In this document: positions 52,311 to 62,390 of the stretch, piece by piece
How the letters are laid out: every line of letters begins with the position of its first letter
Position numbering within the stretch: the first letter of the stretch is position 1
Assembly (NCBI RefSeq): GCF_014649835.1
Contig: NZ_BMTU01000003.1
Coordinates: 558,001-622,000 of the forward strand
Reading direction: 5' to 3'
Source: Streptomyces pilosus
Lineage (GTDB): Bacteria > Actinomycetota > Actinomycetes > Streptomycetales > Streptomycetaceae
Length of the DNA stretch: 64,000 nt
Notes under the pieces: model-generated
Told to the model about the DNA's origin: nothing
The model's database searches: none
What the model saw: the letters and a program-made list of their open reading frames with translations, nothing else
Translations under genes and position numbers: made by a program

Positions 52311-53930
52311 GTGCCAGAGCGGAGGCCTTGGCGGGCCGCGGGACCGCACGTCGTGCGGATCGCGGGCGCCGTACGGCCGCGTCTCACCCGGGTCGCGGGG
52401 ACCGTGCGGCCACGTCTGGCGCGCGTCGCCGCGGCCGTCGGGCCGCGGTTCGCGCGTCCGGACCGGCCGGGATCACCGCGGGTCCCGCGGGGCGCGCGGC
52501 CGAAGACCTGGCAGTTCACCGCGACCGCCGCCACCGCCGGTCTGGCGCTGGCCGCGGGAGTGGTGACCGCCGCCGGTCCCTGGGACTCCTCGGGTCAGCG
52601 TACGGCGGAGCGGGACCGCGCCGTGGCCCTGCAAGCCTCGCGTGGCGCAGATCACGACGGCGGCCGGGCCCGCGCCGGGACACCGCCGCGCGGGCCGCAG
52701 GCCGCCCCGCCCGCCCCGTCCGTGCTCACCGGCCTCGGCGGCACCGCCACGGCCGCGCGGTCCGCGCCCGCCGCCAAGACCCTCGCCGGCGTCCTCGACC
52801 CGCTGCTGAAGAACCCGGCGCTGGGCCGCCCGTCGGCCGCCGTGGTCGACGTGGCCACCGGCGCACGGCTCTACGCCACCGGTCCGGCGGACGCGCTGAC
52901 CCCCGCCTCCACCACGAAGATCGCCACCGCGGTCGCCGCGCTCTCCGCCATGGGCGCCGACCACCGCCTCACCACCCGCGCGGTGTACGAACCCGACACC
53001 GGCGAGGTCGTCCTGGTCGGCGGCGGCGACCCCACGCTCACCGCCCGCAAGGACGCCGGGGACCTCGCCAGCCTGCGCGCACTCGCCGAACGGAGCGCGG
53101 CTGCCCTCGCCAGGCGCGGGGTGCGCGAGGTGACGCTGTCGTACGACACGACCCTCTACCGGGGCGGCACGCGGCACCCGATCGGCGTCAATCCGAACCT
53201 CGCCGCCGTCACCCCCCTCATGGTCGACGAGGCCCGCACCGACGACTCCACCAGCGGGCCCGCGCCCCGGGTCGCGGATCCGGCGGCCGACGCCGCCCGG
53301 AAGTTCGGCGACCTGCTGAAGGAGCACGGCGTCAGGACGACGCCCCCCGGCCCGTCGAAGGCCACCACCCGGGCCACCACCCTCGCCACCGTCTCCTCGC
53401 CGCCGCTCGCCTCCCTCGTCGAGCGCATGCTGACGCACAGCGACAACGACCTCGCCGAGGCCCTGGCCCGCCACACCGCCCTCGCCACCGGCAGGCCCGC
53501 CGACTTCGCCGGCGGCGGCGCGGCCGTCACCGCCCGCCTGAAGCACCTGGGCCTCCCGGTGAAGGGCGCCGACGTCAAGGACGGCAGCGGCCTCGACCGG
53601 CGCGACAAGCTCACCGCCGGCCTGCTCACCGCCCTGCTCGTCAAGGCCGGCGACCCGGCCCACCCCGAGCTGCGGCCCGCCCTCACCGGCCTGCCCGTCG
53701 CCGGTTTCACCGGAACCCTGGCCGGCCGCTACGACGGCGGCGCGGCCGGCCTGGTCCGTGCCAAGACGGGGACGCTCACCGGGGTGAACACCCTGGCCGG
53801 CACGGTCGTCGACCGGGACGGCCGGCTGCTGGCCTTCGCCTTCCTGGCCAACGGCACCACCGGCCAGGCCCCGGCCCAGACCGCCCTGGACCGGGCCACC
53901 ACCGCCCTGGCGGCCTGCGGCTGCCGCTGA
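52311..53930 (+). CDS. dacB: D-alanyl-D-alanine carboxypeptidase/endopeptidase (S13, PBP4-type)
   Basis: The protein is 539 aa from GTG 52311 (AAAGGGG 9 nt upstream; GTG 52305 also possible). The cytoplasmic N-terminus of about 65 aa has three 12-residue repeats (RIAGAVRPRLT, RVAGTVRPRLA, RVAAAVGPRFA). A signal anchor TAATAGLALAAGVVTAA follows, then a low-complexity linker. Penicillin-binding motifs: STTK near 205, SDN in HSDNDLAEAL near 385, KTG in RAKTGTLTGV near 485. It trims or cleaves peptidoglycan stem peptides outside the membrane. Confidence 0.93.
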   Translation: MPERRPWRAAGPHVVRIAGAVRPRLTRVAGTVRPRLARVAAAVGPRFARPDRPGSPRVPRGARPKTWQFTATAATAGLALAAGVVTAAGPWDSSGQRTAERDRAVALQASRGADHDGGRARAGTPPRGPQAAPPAPSVLTGLGGTATAARSAPAAKTLAGVLDPLLKNPALGRPSAAVVDVATGARLYATGPADALTPASTTKIATAVAALSAMGADHRLTTRAVYEPDTGEVVLVGGGDPTLTARKDAGDLASLRALAERSAAALARRGVREVTLSYDTTLYRGGTRHPIGVNPNLAAVTPLMVDEARTDDSTSGPAPRVADPAADAARKFGDLLKEHGVRTTPPGPSKATTRATTLATVSSPPLASLVERMLTHSDNDLAEALARHTALATGRPADFAGGGAAVTARLKHLGLPVKGADVKDGSGLDRRDKLTAGLLTALLVKAGDPAHPELRPALTGLPVAGFTGTLAGRYDGGAAGLVRAKTGTLTGVNTLAGTVVDRDGRLLAFAFLANGTTGQAPAQTALDRATTALAACGCR

Positions 53931-54098
53931 CCACCCGGACCTCCGGGCGCGAAGAACCAGGCGAACGGGCCCGGGGAGCGGAGCCCCCGGGGAAGGGACG
54001 TCAGGGGCGGGAACGTCCCAGGAACCGGCGCACCGCCCGCGGGCCGCCGCCACCTCGCCGCCCTGCCCCAACCCGCAGCACTCACGTACCGTTGACGC

Positions 54099-55232
54099 AT
54101 GACGAGCATCGGTGGTGCCGCTTCATCCGGGATGGTCGACTGGAACCTCGCGGTCGCGACCGCGACCCGCCTCATGCGGCCGGGCCCCGACGTGAGCCGC
54201 GACGAGGCCCGGGCCGTCGTCGCGGAACTGCGCCGGCACGCGCAGGCCTCGGAGGAGCACGTCCGGGGCTTCACCGGGCTGGGCACCGAGGAGACCCACG
54301 ACACTCCCCTCCTCGTCGTCGACCGCCCCGGCTGGGTCCGGGCCAACGTCGCCGGCTTCCGCGAACTGCTCAGGCCGCTCCTCGACAAGATGCAGGAACG
54401 CCGCGGCACCGGCCCCGGGAACGCGGTCCTCGGCGCCGTCGGCGGCAAGGTCACCGGCGTCGAACTGGGCATGCTGCTGTCCTTCCTCGCCTCCCGCGTC
54501 CTCGGCCAGTACGAGACCTTCGCCCCCGCCACCCGCGACCTCCCGGCCGGCGCGAACGGCGGCGGCCGGCTGCTGCTCGTCGCCCCCAACATCGTCCACG
54601 TCGAGCGCGAACTGGACGTCGAGCCGCACGACTTCCGCCTGTGGGTGACGCTGCACGAGGAGACCCACCGCACCCAGTTCACCGCCGTGCCCTGGCTGCG
54701 GGACCACCTCGAGGGCGAAATCCAGTCGTTTCTGGAGGAGACCGACGTCGACCCCATGACCGTCCTCGAACGCGTCCGCGAGGCCGCGCAGTCGCTCGCC
54801 GGCGGGCGGCCCGAGGGCGAGGAGGGCGACGAGGGGCGCTCCCTCGTCGAGGTCGTGCAGACGCCCGCGCAGCGCGAGATCCTCGGCCGGCTCACCGCCG
54901 TCATGTCGCTGCTGGAGGGCCACGCCGACTTCGTGATGGACGGCGTCGGGCCCGCGGTCGTGCCGAGCGTCGCCGAGATCCGCGAGAAGTTCCAGCAGCG
55001 TCGCGCCAAGGGCGCCTCCCGCCTCGACATGGCCCTGCGCAAGCTGCTCGGCCTGGACGCCAAGCTCCGGCAGTACCGCGACGGCGAACGCTTCGTGCGC
55101 GCCGTCGTCGAGGAGGTCGGCATGGACGGCTTCAACCGGGTGTGGACCTCGCCCAACACGCTCCCCACCAAGGCGGAGATCGCCAAACCGGCGGACTGGG
55201 TCACCCGGGTGCACCGCAAGCCGGAGGCGTGA
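54099..55232 (+). CDS. Zinc-dependent metalloprotease-like protein (DUF2342)
   Basis: The protein is 377 aa. The zincin motif HEETH lies near 187 in [14 protein letters not shown], with a downstream Glu in [15 protein letters not shown] as likely third ligand. The family is annotated as zinc-dependent metalloprotease or, historically, coenzyme F420 biosynthesis-associated protein. There is no signal peptide. The gene sits between dacB and tilS in this conserved actinobacterial order. TACCGT is 6 nt before the ATG and no ribosome site is seen, so it is probably leaderless. Confidence 0.85.
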   Translation: MTSIGGAASSGMVDWNLAVATATRLMRPGPDVSRDEARAVVAELRRHAQASEEHVRGFTGLGTEETHDTPLLVVDRPGWVRANVAGFRELLRPLLDKMQERRGTGPGNAVLGAVGGKVTGVELGMLLSFLASRVLGQYETFAPATRDLPAGANGGGRLLLVAPNIVHVERELDVEPHDFRLWVTLHEETHRTQFTAVPWLRDHLEGEIQSFLEETDVDPMTVLERVREAAQSLAGGRPEGEEGDEGRSLVEVVQTPAQREILGRLTAVMSLLEGHADFVMDGVGPAVVPSVAEIREKFQQRRAKGASRLDMALRKLLGLDAKLRQYRDGERFVRAVVEEVGMDGFNRVWTSPNTLPTKAEIAKPADWVTRVHRKPEA

Positions 55233-55426
55233 GCCTCCGCGCCCCGGCCGTGCGAAGGATCCGGCCGACGGCAGACGGGCGCCCCACCAATCACCCGTCC
55301 GAGGGACCGTGGGTCCCGGGCAGGCGTGCAATGCTCGGAGAACGGCCCGGTTCTGTCACCATCTACACACTCTGAGTGACCGAACCTCGGGCTCACCCCC
55401 CGACAACTTCATGAAGGGAACCGGAC

Positions 55427-56503
55427 ATGGGTCCCCATCCTGCGGTCGCGGCGATACGCCTGGCGGTCCGCCGCGTCCTGACCGACATCCTCGACGACCA
55501 CGGCCGTACCCCCGGCCGGCCCCCGCACGAGCGGACCTCCTCCCCGCTCGTGCTCGTGGCCTGTTCCGGCGGTGCCGACTCCATGGCTCTCGCCTCCGCC
55601 CTCGCCTTCGAAGCCCCCCGGCTCGGCGTGCGCGCGGGCGGCATCACCGTCGACCACGGCCTCCAGGCCGGCTCCGACCTGCGGGCCGCCGACGTCGTCG
55701 TGCGCCTGCGCGAGCTCGGCCTCGATCCCGCCGAGTCCGTCGCCGTGACCGTCGGACGCGAGACGAGGGTGGCGCACAGCGCCTCGTACAGGGGTGGCGG
55801 TGGGCGACGGGCGGGCGGCCCCGAGGCCGCCGCCCGGGACGCCCGCTACGCCGCCCTCGACACCGCCGCCGAACGGCACGGCGCCGCCGCCGTCCTGCTC
55901 GGCCACACCCGCGACGACCAGGCCGAGACCGTCCTGCTCGGTCTCGCCCGCGGCTCCGGCATCCGCTCCCTGTCCGGCATGGCCGCGGTCTCGGGGGCCG
56001 ACGGCCGCTACCGGCGCCCCTTCCTCCAGCTCGACCGGCAGACCGCCCGCACCGCCTGCATGGTCCAGTCCCTCCCCGTCTGGGACGACCCGCACAACGC
56101 CGACCCCGCCTACACCCGCTCCCGGCTCCGCCACGAGGGCCTGCCCGCCCTGGAGAAGGCCCTCGGCAAGGGCGTCGTCGAGGCCCTCGCCCGTACGGCC
56201 CAGCTCTCCCGCGACGACGCCGACGCCCTCGACGCGTGGGCCGGCCGCGCCGAGGCCGGCGTGCGCGACGCCGACGGCCGCCTCGAGTGCGCCGCGCTGC
56301 ACGCCCTGCCGCCCGCCGTACGCCGCCGTGTGCTCCGCCGCGCCGCCATCGAGGCCGGCGCACCGGCCGGTTCGCTGTTCGCCCGGCACATCGAGGAGGT
56401 GGACCGGCTGATCACCGCCTGGCACGGCCAGGGGGCCATCAATCTCCCCGGCCGGGTCGTCGCTCGCCGGCAGGGTGGCAGACTGGTGATTCGGCAGGGC
56501 TGA
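55427..56503 (+). CDS. tilS: tRNA(Ile)-lysidine synthetase
   Basis: The protein is 358 aa. The PP-loop is [16 protein letters not shown] near 43-58. [16 protein letters not shown] and [22 protein letters not shown] follow. It makes lysidine at C34 of the AUA-reading tRNA-Ile, an essential step. The residues [17 protein letters not shown] near 106-122 look like an insertion between VTVGRE and [12 protein letters not shown], which I expect to be adjacent in close relatives. GAAGGGAACCGGAC precedes the ATG. It is upstream of hpt and ftsH. Confidence 0.93.
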   Translation: MGPHPAVAAIRLAVRRVLTDILDDHGRTPGRPPHERTSSPLVLVACSGGADSMALASALAFEAPRLGVRAGGITVDHGLQAGSDLRAADVVVRLRELGLDPAESVAVTVGRETRVAHSASYRGGGGRRAGGPEAAARDARYAALDTAAERHGAAAVLLGHTRDDQAETVLLGLARGSGIRSLSGMAAVSGADGRYRRPFLQLDRQTARTACMVQSLPVWDDPHNADPAYTRSRLRHEGLPALEKALGKGVVEALARTAQLSRDDADALDAWAGRAEAGVRDADGRLECAALHALPPAVRRRVLRRAAIEAGAPAGSLFARHIEEVDRLITAWHGQGAINLPGRVVARRQGGRLVIRQG

Positions 56504-56571
56504 ATCCGGACCCCACCGACCCCTGCGAGTCGCGGGGCGGACCGGACCGGCCGCTGGGACGACCGAAAGTG

Positions 56572-57132
56572 ATGCGGGTGGACGCGAACGACATGGGTGC
56601 CGACCTCGAGAAGGTACTCATCACCAAGGAAGAGATCGACGCCAAGCTGGTGGAGCTTGCCGCCAAGATCGACGCGGAGTACGCGGGCAAGGACCTGCTG
56701 ATCGTCGGCGTGCTCAAGGGCGCGGTGATGGTGATGGCCGACCTCGCGCGGGCGCTGTCCACCCCGGTCACCATGGACTGGATGGCCGTCTCGTCGTACG
56801 GGGCGGGCACCCAGTCCTCCGGTGTGGTGCGGATCCTGAAGGACCTCGACACCGACATCAAGGGCCGGCACGTCCTGATCGTCGAGGACATCATCGACTC
56901 CGGGCTGACCCTGTCCTGGCTGATCTCCAACCTCGGCTCGCGCGAGCCCGCATCCCTCAAGGTGTGCACGCTGCTGCGCAAGCCCGAGGCCGCCAAGGTC
57001 GCCATCGACGTGGAATGGGCGGGATTCGACATTCCCAACGAGTTCGTCGTCGGTTACGGCCTCGATTACGCCGAGAAGTACCGCAACCTCCCGTTCGTCG
57101 GTACGCTCGCCCCCCACGTCTACGGCGGCTGA
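56572..57132 (+). CDS. hpt: Hypoxanthine phosphoribosyltransferase
   Basis: The protein is 186 aa from ATG 56572 (GTG 56569 adds one residue). The PRPP-binding motif is [17 protein letters not shown] near 103-119. The catalytic loop is [16 protein letters not shown], and the C-terminal [27 protein letters not shown] is typical. It salvages hypoxanthine and guanine. The gap from tilS is 68 nt. The order tilS-hpt-ftsH-folE is widely conserved. Confidence 0.95.
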   Translation: MRVDANDMGADLEKVLITKEEIDAKLVELAAKIDAEYAGKDLLIVGVLKGAVMVMADLARALSTPVTMDWMAVSSYGAGTQSSGVVRILKDLDTDIKGRHVLIVEDIIDSGLTLSWLISNLGSREPASLKVCTLLRKPEAAKVAIDVEWAGFDIPNEFVVGYGLDYAEKYRNLPFVGTLAPHVYGG

Positions 57133-57250
57133 ACGCCGGGGCCCGGCCCGCCGTACGGTGATCGGGAACCCCGGCGGGCTCCGCGGCGTTGATGCTTGCG
57201 TGGACGCGAATGCCGGCCGTCCCCCGCAGCTTCGGGGGGCAATGCTGGGG

Positions 57251-57256
57251 TACCGT
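57251..57256 (+). promoter_or_regulatory. Candidate -10 of ftsH
   Basis: TACCGT at 57251-57256 fits the -10 pattern seen elsewhere in the window; transcription would begin near 57263, about 60 nt before the chosen ATG. I see no clear -35. Confidence 0.3.
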
Positions 57257-57321
57257 CCGAAGAACAGTCTTCTATCAAACTCACTATGGCAGGAGGGACG
57301 GGGCGGCACCGCTCCGTATGG

Positions 57322-59361
57322 ATGGACGTGAAGCGATACTTCCGTGGGCCGGTCATGTGGATCGTGCTGGCCGTCCTCGCCGTGGTCGTGTTGATGCAGG
57401 TCGTCGGCTCGTCCGGCGGCTACAAGACGGTGGACACCGGTGAGGTCGTCCAGGCGATCAATGAGAACAAGGTCGAGTCGGCCAAGCTGACCACCGGCGA
57501 CGAGCAGATCATCAAGGTCGAGCTCAAGGACGGCCAGAAGGTCAAGGACAGCTCGAAGATCCAGGCGAGCTACATCGGTGACCAGGGCGTCACCATCGCC
57601 AACACGCTGCAGGACAAGTTCCAGAACGAGCAGATTCCCGACGGCTACACGGTCTCGCCGTCGAAGCAGAACCCGTTCGTGAGCATTCTGCTGTCGCTGC
57701 TGCCCTTCGTCCTGATCGTGGTCGTCTTCCTGTTCCTGATGAATCAGATGCAGGGCGGCGGCTCCCGCGTCATGAACTTCGGCAAGTCCAAGGCGAAGCT
57801 CATCACCAAGGACACCCCGAAGACGACGTTCGCCGACGTGGCGGGCTCCGAGGAGGCCGTCGAGGAGCTCCACGAGATCAAGGAGTTCCTCCAGGAGCCG
57901 GCGAAGTTCCAGGCCGTCGGCGCCAAGATTCCCAAGGGTGTGCTGCTCTACGGTCCGCCCGGTACGGGCAAGACCCTGCTCGCGCGTGCCGTCGCGGGCG
58001 AGGCCGGTGTGCCGTTCTACTCGATCTCCGGTTCCGACTTCGTCGAGATGTTCGTCGGTGTCGGTGCCTCCCGGGTCCGTGACCTGTTCGAGCAGGCCAA
58101 GGCCAACGCCCCGGCGATCGTCTTCGTCGACGAGATCGACGCGGTCGGCCGCCACCGCGGCGCCGGCCTCGGCGGCGGTCACGACGAGCGCGAGCAGACC
58201 CTGAACCAGCTCCTCGTCGAGATGGACGGCTTCGACGTCAAGGGCGGCGTGATCCTCATCGCCGCGACGAACCGGCCCGACATCCTCGACCCGGCCCTCC
58301 TGCGGCCCGGCCGCTTCGACCGCCAGATCGCGGTCGACCGCCCGGACATGCAGGGCCGCCTCGAGATCCTCAAGGTGCACCAGAAGGGCAAGCCGGTCGC
58401 CCCGGACGTCGACCTGTCGGCCGTCGCCCGCCGCACCCCCGGCATGACCGGTGCCGACCTGGCCAACGTGCTGAACGAGGCCGCGCTGCTGACCGCGCGC
58501 AGCGATCAGAAGCTGATCGACAACCACATGCTGGACGAGGCGATCGACCGTGTGGTCGCGGGCCCGCAGAAGCGGACCCGGATCATGTCGGACAAGGAGA
58601 AGAAGATCACCGCGTACCACGAGGGCGGGCACGCCCTGGTCGCGGCGGCCTCACCGAACTCCGACCCGGTCCACAAGATCACCATCCTCTCCAGAGGCCG
58701 TGCCCTCGGCTACACCATGGTCCTGCCGGACGAGGACAAGTACTCCACCACGCGCAACGAGATGCTGGACCAGCTGGCCTACATGCTGGGCGGCCGCGCG
58801 GCGGAGGAGCTCGTCTTCCACGACCCGACCACCGGTGCCGCCAACGACATCGAGAAGGCCACCGGTCTGGCCCGCGCGATGGTCACGCAGTACGGCATGA
58901 CCGAGCGGCTCGGCGCGATCAAGTTCGGCGGTGACAACACCGAGCCGTTCCTCGGCCGTGAGATGGCTCACCAGCGGGACTACTCGGAAGAGGTCGCCGC
59001 GCTGGTCGACGAAGAGGTCAAGAAGCTCATCGAGACCGCGCACAACGAGGCGTGGGAGATCCTGGTCGAGAACCGCGACGTCCTCGACAACCTGGTCCTG
59101 GCCCTCCTGGAGCGGGAGACGCTGGGCAAGGAGGAGATCGCCGAGATCTTCGCGCCGATCGTCAAGCGCCCGCCCCGGCCCGCCTGGACCGGTTCCTCGC
59201 GCCGTACGCCGTCCACCCGCCCGCCGGTCCTCTCCCCCAAGGAGCTGGCCCTGACGAACGGCGCGAACGGCGCGACGCCGGCCATCAGCACCGCCAAGAG
59301 CACCGCGGCGGAGCCCGCCCCGGCGCCCGAGCGGACCCCGGAAGAGCGCCCCGAGGCCTGA
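57322..59361 (+). CDS. ftsH: ATP-dependent zinc metalloprotease FtsH
   Basis: The protein is 679 aa from ATG 57322. Two membrane helices ([37 protein letters not shown]) flank an extracytoplasmic domain of about 90 aa. The AAA+ domain has Walker [12 protein letters not shown] near 211, Walker [12 protein letters not shown] and the [13 protein letters not shown]. The protease has HEGGH near 432 and the third zinc ligand in the [10 protein letters not shown] region. The C-terminal 60 aa are Pro/Ala/Thr rich and disordered. It degrades membrane and regulatory proteins. The start lacks a near ribosome site; ATG 57286 is the alternative. Confidence 0.95.
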   Translation: MDVKRYFRGPVMWIVLAVLAVVVLMQVVGSSGGYKTVDTGEVVQAINENKVESAKLTTGDEQIIKVELKDGQKVKDSSKIQASYIGDQGVTIANTLQDKFQNEQIPDGYTVSPSKQNPFVSILLSLLPFVLIVVVFLFLMNQMQGGGSRVMNFGKSKAKLITKDTPKTTFADVAGSEEAVEELHEIKEFLQEPAKFQAVGAKIPKGVLLYGPPGTGKTLLARAVAGEAGVPFYSISGSDFVEMFVGVGASRVRDLFEQAKANAPAIVFVDEIDAVGRHRGAGLGGGHDEREQTLNQLLVEMDGFDVKGGVILIAATNRPDILDPALLRPGRFDRQIAVDRPDMQGRLEILKVHQKGKPVAPDVDLSAVARRTPGMTGADLANVLNEAALLTARSDQKLIDNHMLDEAIDRVVAGPQKRTRIMSDKEKKITAYHEGGHALVAAASPNSDPVHKITILSRGRALGYTMVLPDEDKYSTTRNEMLDQLAYMLGGRAAEELVFHDPTTGAANDIEKATGLARAMVTQYGMTERLGAIKFGGDNTEPFLGREMAHQRDYSEEVAALVDEEVKKLIETAHNEAWEILVENRDVLDNLVLALLERETLGKEEIAEIFAPIVKRPPRPAWTGSSRRTPSTRPPVLSPKELALTNGANGATPAISTAKSTAAEPAPAPERTPEERPEA

Positions 59362-59399
59362 TCCGAGGCCCTCGGCGCCCCACCGGGCCCGGAATGGAT

Positions 59400-59440
59400 G
59401 CCGCGTCCCCCAGGTTCTAGCCTGGGGGACGCGGCGTTTT
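59400..59440 (+). terminator. Terminator of ftsH with T-run
   Basis: GCCGCGTCCCCCAGG (59400-59414) and CCTGGGGGACGCGGC (59421-59435) form a perfect 15-bp stem with loop TTCTAG, followed by GTTTT. It is one of the few classic T-run terminators here. Confidence 0.93.
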
Positions 59441-59499
59441 GCGTACCCGCCGTGAAGACGCGTGCCCGGCGCGCGAGAAGGCACAGGAACGAGGCACCC

Positions 59500-60105
59500 A
59501 TGACCGACCCCGTGACGCTGGACGGCATAGCCCCCGTCGGCGAGTTCGACGAGAAGCGGGCCCAGAACGCCGTGCGCGAGCTGCTGATCGCGGTCGGCGA
59601 GGACCCGGACCGGGAGGGTCTGCGGGAGACCCCGGCACGGGTGGCGCGGGCGTACCGGGAGATCTTCGCGGGGCTCTGGCAGAAGCCCGAGGACGTCCTG
59701 ACCACGACGTTCGACCTCGGTCACGACGAGATGGTGCTGGTGAAGGACATCGAGGTCCTGAGCCACTGCGAGCACCACCTGGTGCCGTTCGTCGGGGTCG
59801 CCCACGTCGGCTACATCCCGTCGCACGACGGCAAGATCACGGGTCTGTCGAAGCTGGCCCGGCTGGTGGACGTCTACGCGCGGCGCCCGCAGGTGCAGGA
59901 ACGACTCACCACCCAGGTCGCCGACTCCCTGATGCACATCCTGGAGCCGCGCGGAGTGATCGTCGTCGTCGAGTGCGAGCACATGTGCATGTCGATGCGG
60001 GGGGTGCGCAAGCCGGGCGCAAAGACCATCACGTCGGCCGTGCGGGGGCAGCTGCGCGACTCCGCCACCCGCAACGAGGCGATGAGCCTGATCATGGCGC
60101 GCTAG
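59500..60105 (+). CDS. folE: GTP cyclohydrolase I
   Basis: The protein is 201 aa from ATG 59500 (GGAACGAGG upstream). Zinc and active-site motifs: [10 protein letters not shown] near 88, [10 protein letters not shown] near 115, and [12 protein letters not shown] near 160. It makes dihydroneopterin triphosphate, the first step of folate synthesis. It converges on the folP-folB-folK operon, with only 15 nt between stop codons. Confidence 0.96.
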   Translation: MTDPVTLDGIAPVGEFDEKRAQNAVRELLIAVGEDPDREGLRETPARVARAYREIFAGLWQKPEDVLTTTFDLGHDEMVLVKDIEVLSHCEHHLVPFVGVAHVGYIPSHDGKITGLSKLARLVDVYARRPQVQERLTTQVADSLMHILEPRGVIVVVECEHMCMSMRGVRKPGAKTITSAVRGQLRDSATRNEAMSLIMAR

Positions 60106-60120
60106 CCGGCGCGCCCCGGC

Positions 60121-60612
60121 TCACGCCGCCGGCGCCGTCCCCGGGCCGTTGCCGTTGTCGTCGTCCTCCGGGAGCTTGCAGACGCGCTCCAGGAAGAGGG
60201 CCGCCGCTATGACGCCGATGCCCGCCAGGACCGAGAAGCCGGCGTAGATGGCCTGGTCGCGGCGGGCGGGGATGTCCAGGGACTCCAGCAGGAAGACCCC
60301 CGTGCCGCCGTACATCCCGGCGACCAGGGCCGCGACCAGGGCGCTGGCCTGCCCGAACACCACCGCGCGGGCCGCCATCAGCGGGTCGACGCCCTTGGCG
60401 TCGTGCTGCCGCTCGCGCTGGGCCTTCAGACGGGCGCGCAGCGACAGCGCGGTGGCCGCGAGGACCACCGCGATCAGGGCGAGCACGACGGGCGCGGCCA
60501 CCGGCACGCTGGGGAGGGTCCCGAAGGAGTTCCACAGGCGGGCGCCGGCCCAGGACAGGATCCCGGCGACGACGAAGACGCCGGCCAGGACCCTGATGCG
60601 CAGCTCTTTCAC
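60121..60612 (-). CDS. DUF3180 membrane protein
   Basis: The protein is 163 aa from GTG 60612 (GAAGGGA 6 nt upstream). Four hydrophobic segments (VLAGVFVVAGILSWAGA, VPVAAPVVLALIAVVLAATAL, VVFGQASALVAALVAGMYGG, IYAGFSVLAGIGVIAAALFL) and an acidic tail. It is the last gene of the folate operon in many actinobacteria; its function is unknown. Confidence 0.9.
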   Translation of the reverse strand: MKELRIRVLAGVFVVAGILSWAGARLWNSFGTLPSVPVAAPVVLALIAVVLAATALSLRARLKAQRERQHDAKGVDPLMAARAVVFGQASALVAALVAGMYGGTGVFLLESLDIPARRDQAIYAGFSVLAGIGVIAAALFLERVCKLPEDDDNGNGPGTAPAA

Positions 60613-60671
60613 GGTGTCCCTTCGTTCCCCCGGACCGGTGCCCCGGAAAGTGGTCGTGTCGACCTTAACGG

Positions 60672-61283
60672 CTATTCGGGCAGCCGGAGTTCCAGGTCCG
60701 CGCGGGGCGTCACGCCCTCCCTGGTGACCGTGCCGAGGAGGTCGGCGACCGGGCCGCGGCCGGGGAGCTGCGCCTCGGGGTCGATGTCGTACCAGGGGGC
60801 GAGCACGAAGGCCCGCTCGTGGGCGCGCGGGTGCGGGAGGGTGAGCAGCGGGTCGTCGGAGTGGAGGTCGGCGTAGGCGACGATGTCGACGTCCAGGGTG
60901 CGGGGGCCCCAGCGCTCGTCCCGGACCCGGTGGAAGGCCTCCTCGACCGCCTGCGCACGCTCCAGCAGGGAGGACGGGGGCAGGGTGGTCTTCAGGACCG
61001 CGACCGCGTTGAAGTACGAGGGCTGGCTGCCGGGCTCGACACCCCACGGCTCCGTCTCGTACACGGGGGAGACCGCCTTGACCCGGACGCCCGGGGTGTC
61101 CTCCAGGGCGTCCACGGCGCCCTGGAGGGTCTCCAGGCGGTTGCCCAGGTTGGCGCCGAGGGAGACCACGGCCAGTTTCGGGTTCTGCAGCGTGGTGTCG
61201 GCGGCGTCGACCCGCTCGGTCACGGAGGCCGGGACCGGCTGGACGGTGGGGTCGGTGTGGCCCGCGGTGGACGGCCTGGTCAT
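60672..61283 (-). CDS. folK: 2-amino-4-hydroxy-6-hydroxymethyldihydropteridine pyrophosphokinase
   Basis: The protein is 203 aa from ATG 61283, overlapping the folB stop by 4 nt. After an N-terminal extension of about 35 aa come SLGANLGNRLETLQGAV, SPVYETEPWG, and the HPPK signature RWGPRTLDVDIVAY near 128-141. LPHPRAHERAFVLAPW follows. It transfers pyrophosphate from ATP to the pterin alcohol for FolP. Confidence 0.95.
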   Translation of the reverse strand: MTRPSTAGHTDPTVQPVPASVTERVDAADTTLQNPKLAVVSLGANLGNRLETLQGAVDALEDTPGVRVKAVSPVYETEPWGVEPGSQPSYFNAVAVLKTTLPPSSLLERAQAVEEAFHRVRDERWGPRTLDVDIVAYADLHSDDPLLTLPHPRAHERAFVLAPWYDIDPEAQLPGRGPVADLLGTVTREGVTPRADLELRLPE

Positions 61284-61639
61284 ACACGGCTCCGGGTGAT
61301 GGTGACGGTCACGTCGTCGAAGGGCACGGTGATCGGGGCGTCCGGCTTGTGGACGCACACCTCGACCTCCTGCACCAGGTCGTGCTTCAGACAGACCCGG
61401 GCGATGTGTTCGGCGAGCGTCTCGATGAGGTTGACGGGCTCACCCTGGACGACGGCCACGACCTCCTCCGCCACGATGCCGTAGTGCACCGTCTTCGTCA
61501 GGTCGTCGTCGGCCGCGGCCGGCCGGATGTCCAGGCCGAGCACGAGGTCCACGATGAAGGTCTGGCCCTCCTCGCGTTCCTTCGGGAAGACACCGTGGTG
61601 CCCGCGGGCCTTCAGGCCGCGCAGCGCGACACGATCCAC
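61280..61639 (-). CDS. folB: Dihydroneopterin aldolase
   Basis: The protein is 119 aa from GTG 61639 (AGGAG 9 nt upstream). GHHGVFPKEREEGQTFIVDL near 12-31, the YG/E loop, LIETLAEHIARVC and VCVHKPDAPI are all canonical, with the catalytic Lys in HKPDAP. It converts dihydroneopterin to the pterin alcohol used by FolK, whose gene overlaps it by 4 nt. The 232 nt between this gene and the next upstream gene show nothing notable. Confidence 0.95.
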   Translation of the reverse strand: MDRVALRGLKARGHHGVFPKEREEGQTFIVDLVLGLDIRPAAADDDLTKTVHYGIVAEEVVAVVQGEPVNLIETLAEHIARVCLKHDLVQEVEVCVHKPDAPITVPFDDVTVTITRSRV

Positions 61640-61871
61640 GCGAATCACTCCTGCAGTCGTCGGTCCGGCCGTCCGGTGCCCCGTGCGGGGGCACACCGGC
61701 CTGCCTCGAATCTACCCGCGGGCACCGGTGGTTCCGGTGCCCCGGGGTGCCGCCGCGGTCCCGTGTCCGGGGCCTCCGCCCTGCGTCCGCCCCGTGGAGG
61801 GCGGGTGCCCACCGCGCGGCGGCGGTCATCGCGGCCGGGGTCGTGATCCCGGCCACGTCGGTGCCGGGGCC

Positions 61872-62390
61872 TCAGCCGGGGAGGCCCGGCCCGGGTGTGT
61901 CGTCGTCCTCGGTCTCGTCCTCCTCGGCGAGCACCGGGGAGGCGTGGTGCGCCCAGAGCTTCCAGCCCGCCGGGGTGCGCCGGAAGATGTTGGTGGCGAC
62001 GACGAGCTGGCCGACCAGCGGCCCGAGCTCCTCGCCGGCCTCGGGGGCGGGACCGCCGCTGAGGATGTTCTCGGTGCAGGTCACCACGGCGGTGTCGCCG
62101 GTCACGGAGACGTGCACGTCGGTGAGGAAGAACTGGATGTAGTCGGTGTTCGCCATGATCAGGGCGTACGACCTCAGGACCTCGCCGCGTCCGGTGAGCA
62201 CCGGCCAGCCGGGGTGGACGCAGGAGACCACTCCGCTGTCCGCGGGGTCGTGGTACGTCTCGTCGACGCCGAGGTCGGCCGGGGTCAGCCAGTGTGCGGA
62301 GACCTCTTCGAAGTCGCCCCGCTCCACCGCCTCGTAGAAGGCGGTGTTGGCGGCTTCCACCTGTGCGACGTCGGTGTGGGGTGCGGTCAC
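61872..62390 (-). CDS. NTF2-like (SnoaL-type) protein in the folate operon
   Basis: The protein is 172 aa from GTG 62390 (GGAAGGATCCC upstream), overlapping the folP stop by 4 nt. It has the NTF2 alpha+beta cone pattern: AANTAFYEAVERGDFEEVSAHW at about 13-34, a WPVLTGRGEVLRSYALIM helix, and alternating strands to VATNIFRRTPAGWKLWAHHASPVL. The tail is acidic. Such proteins are small binding domains or enzymes. Its position between folP and folB is conserved in Streptomyces; a folate role is unproven. Confidence 0.87.
   Translation of the reverse strand: MTAPHTDVAQVEAANTAFYEAVERGDFEEVSAHWLTPADLGVDETYHDPADSGVVSCVHPGWPVLTGRGEVLRSYALIMANTDYIQFFLTDVHVSVTGDTAVVTCTENILSGGPAPEAGEELGPLVGQLVVATNIFRRTPAGWKLWAHHASPVLAEEDETEDDDTPGPGLPG

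Noticed and set aside
57186..57321. Longer FtsH N-terminus from 57196
   Set aside because: The extra residues before MAGG are Ser/Pro/Gly-rich, lack a ribosome site, and extend upstream of a plausible -10 element.
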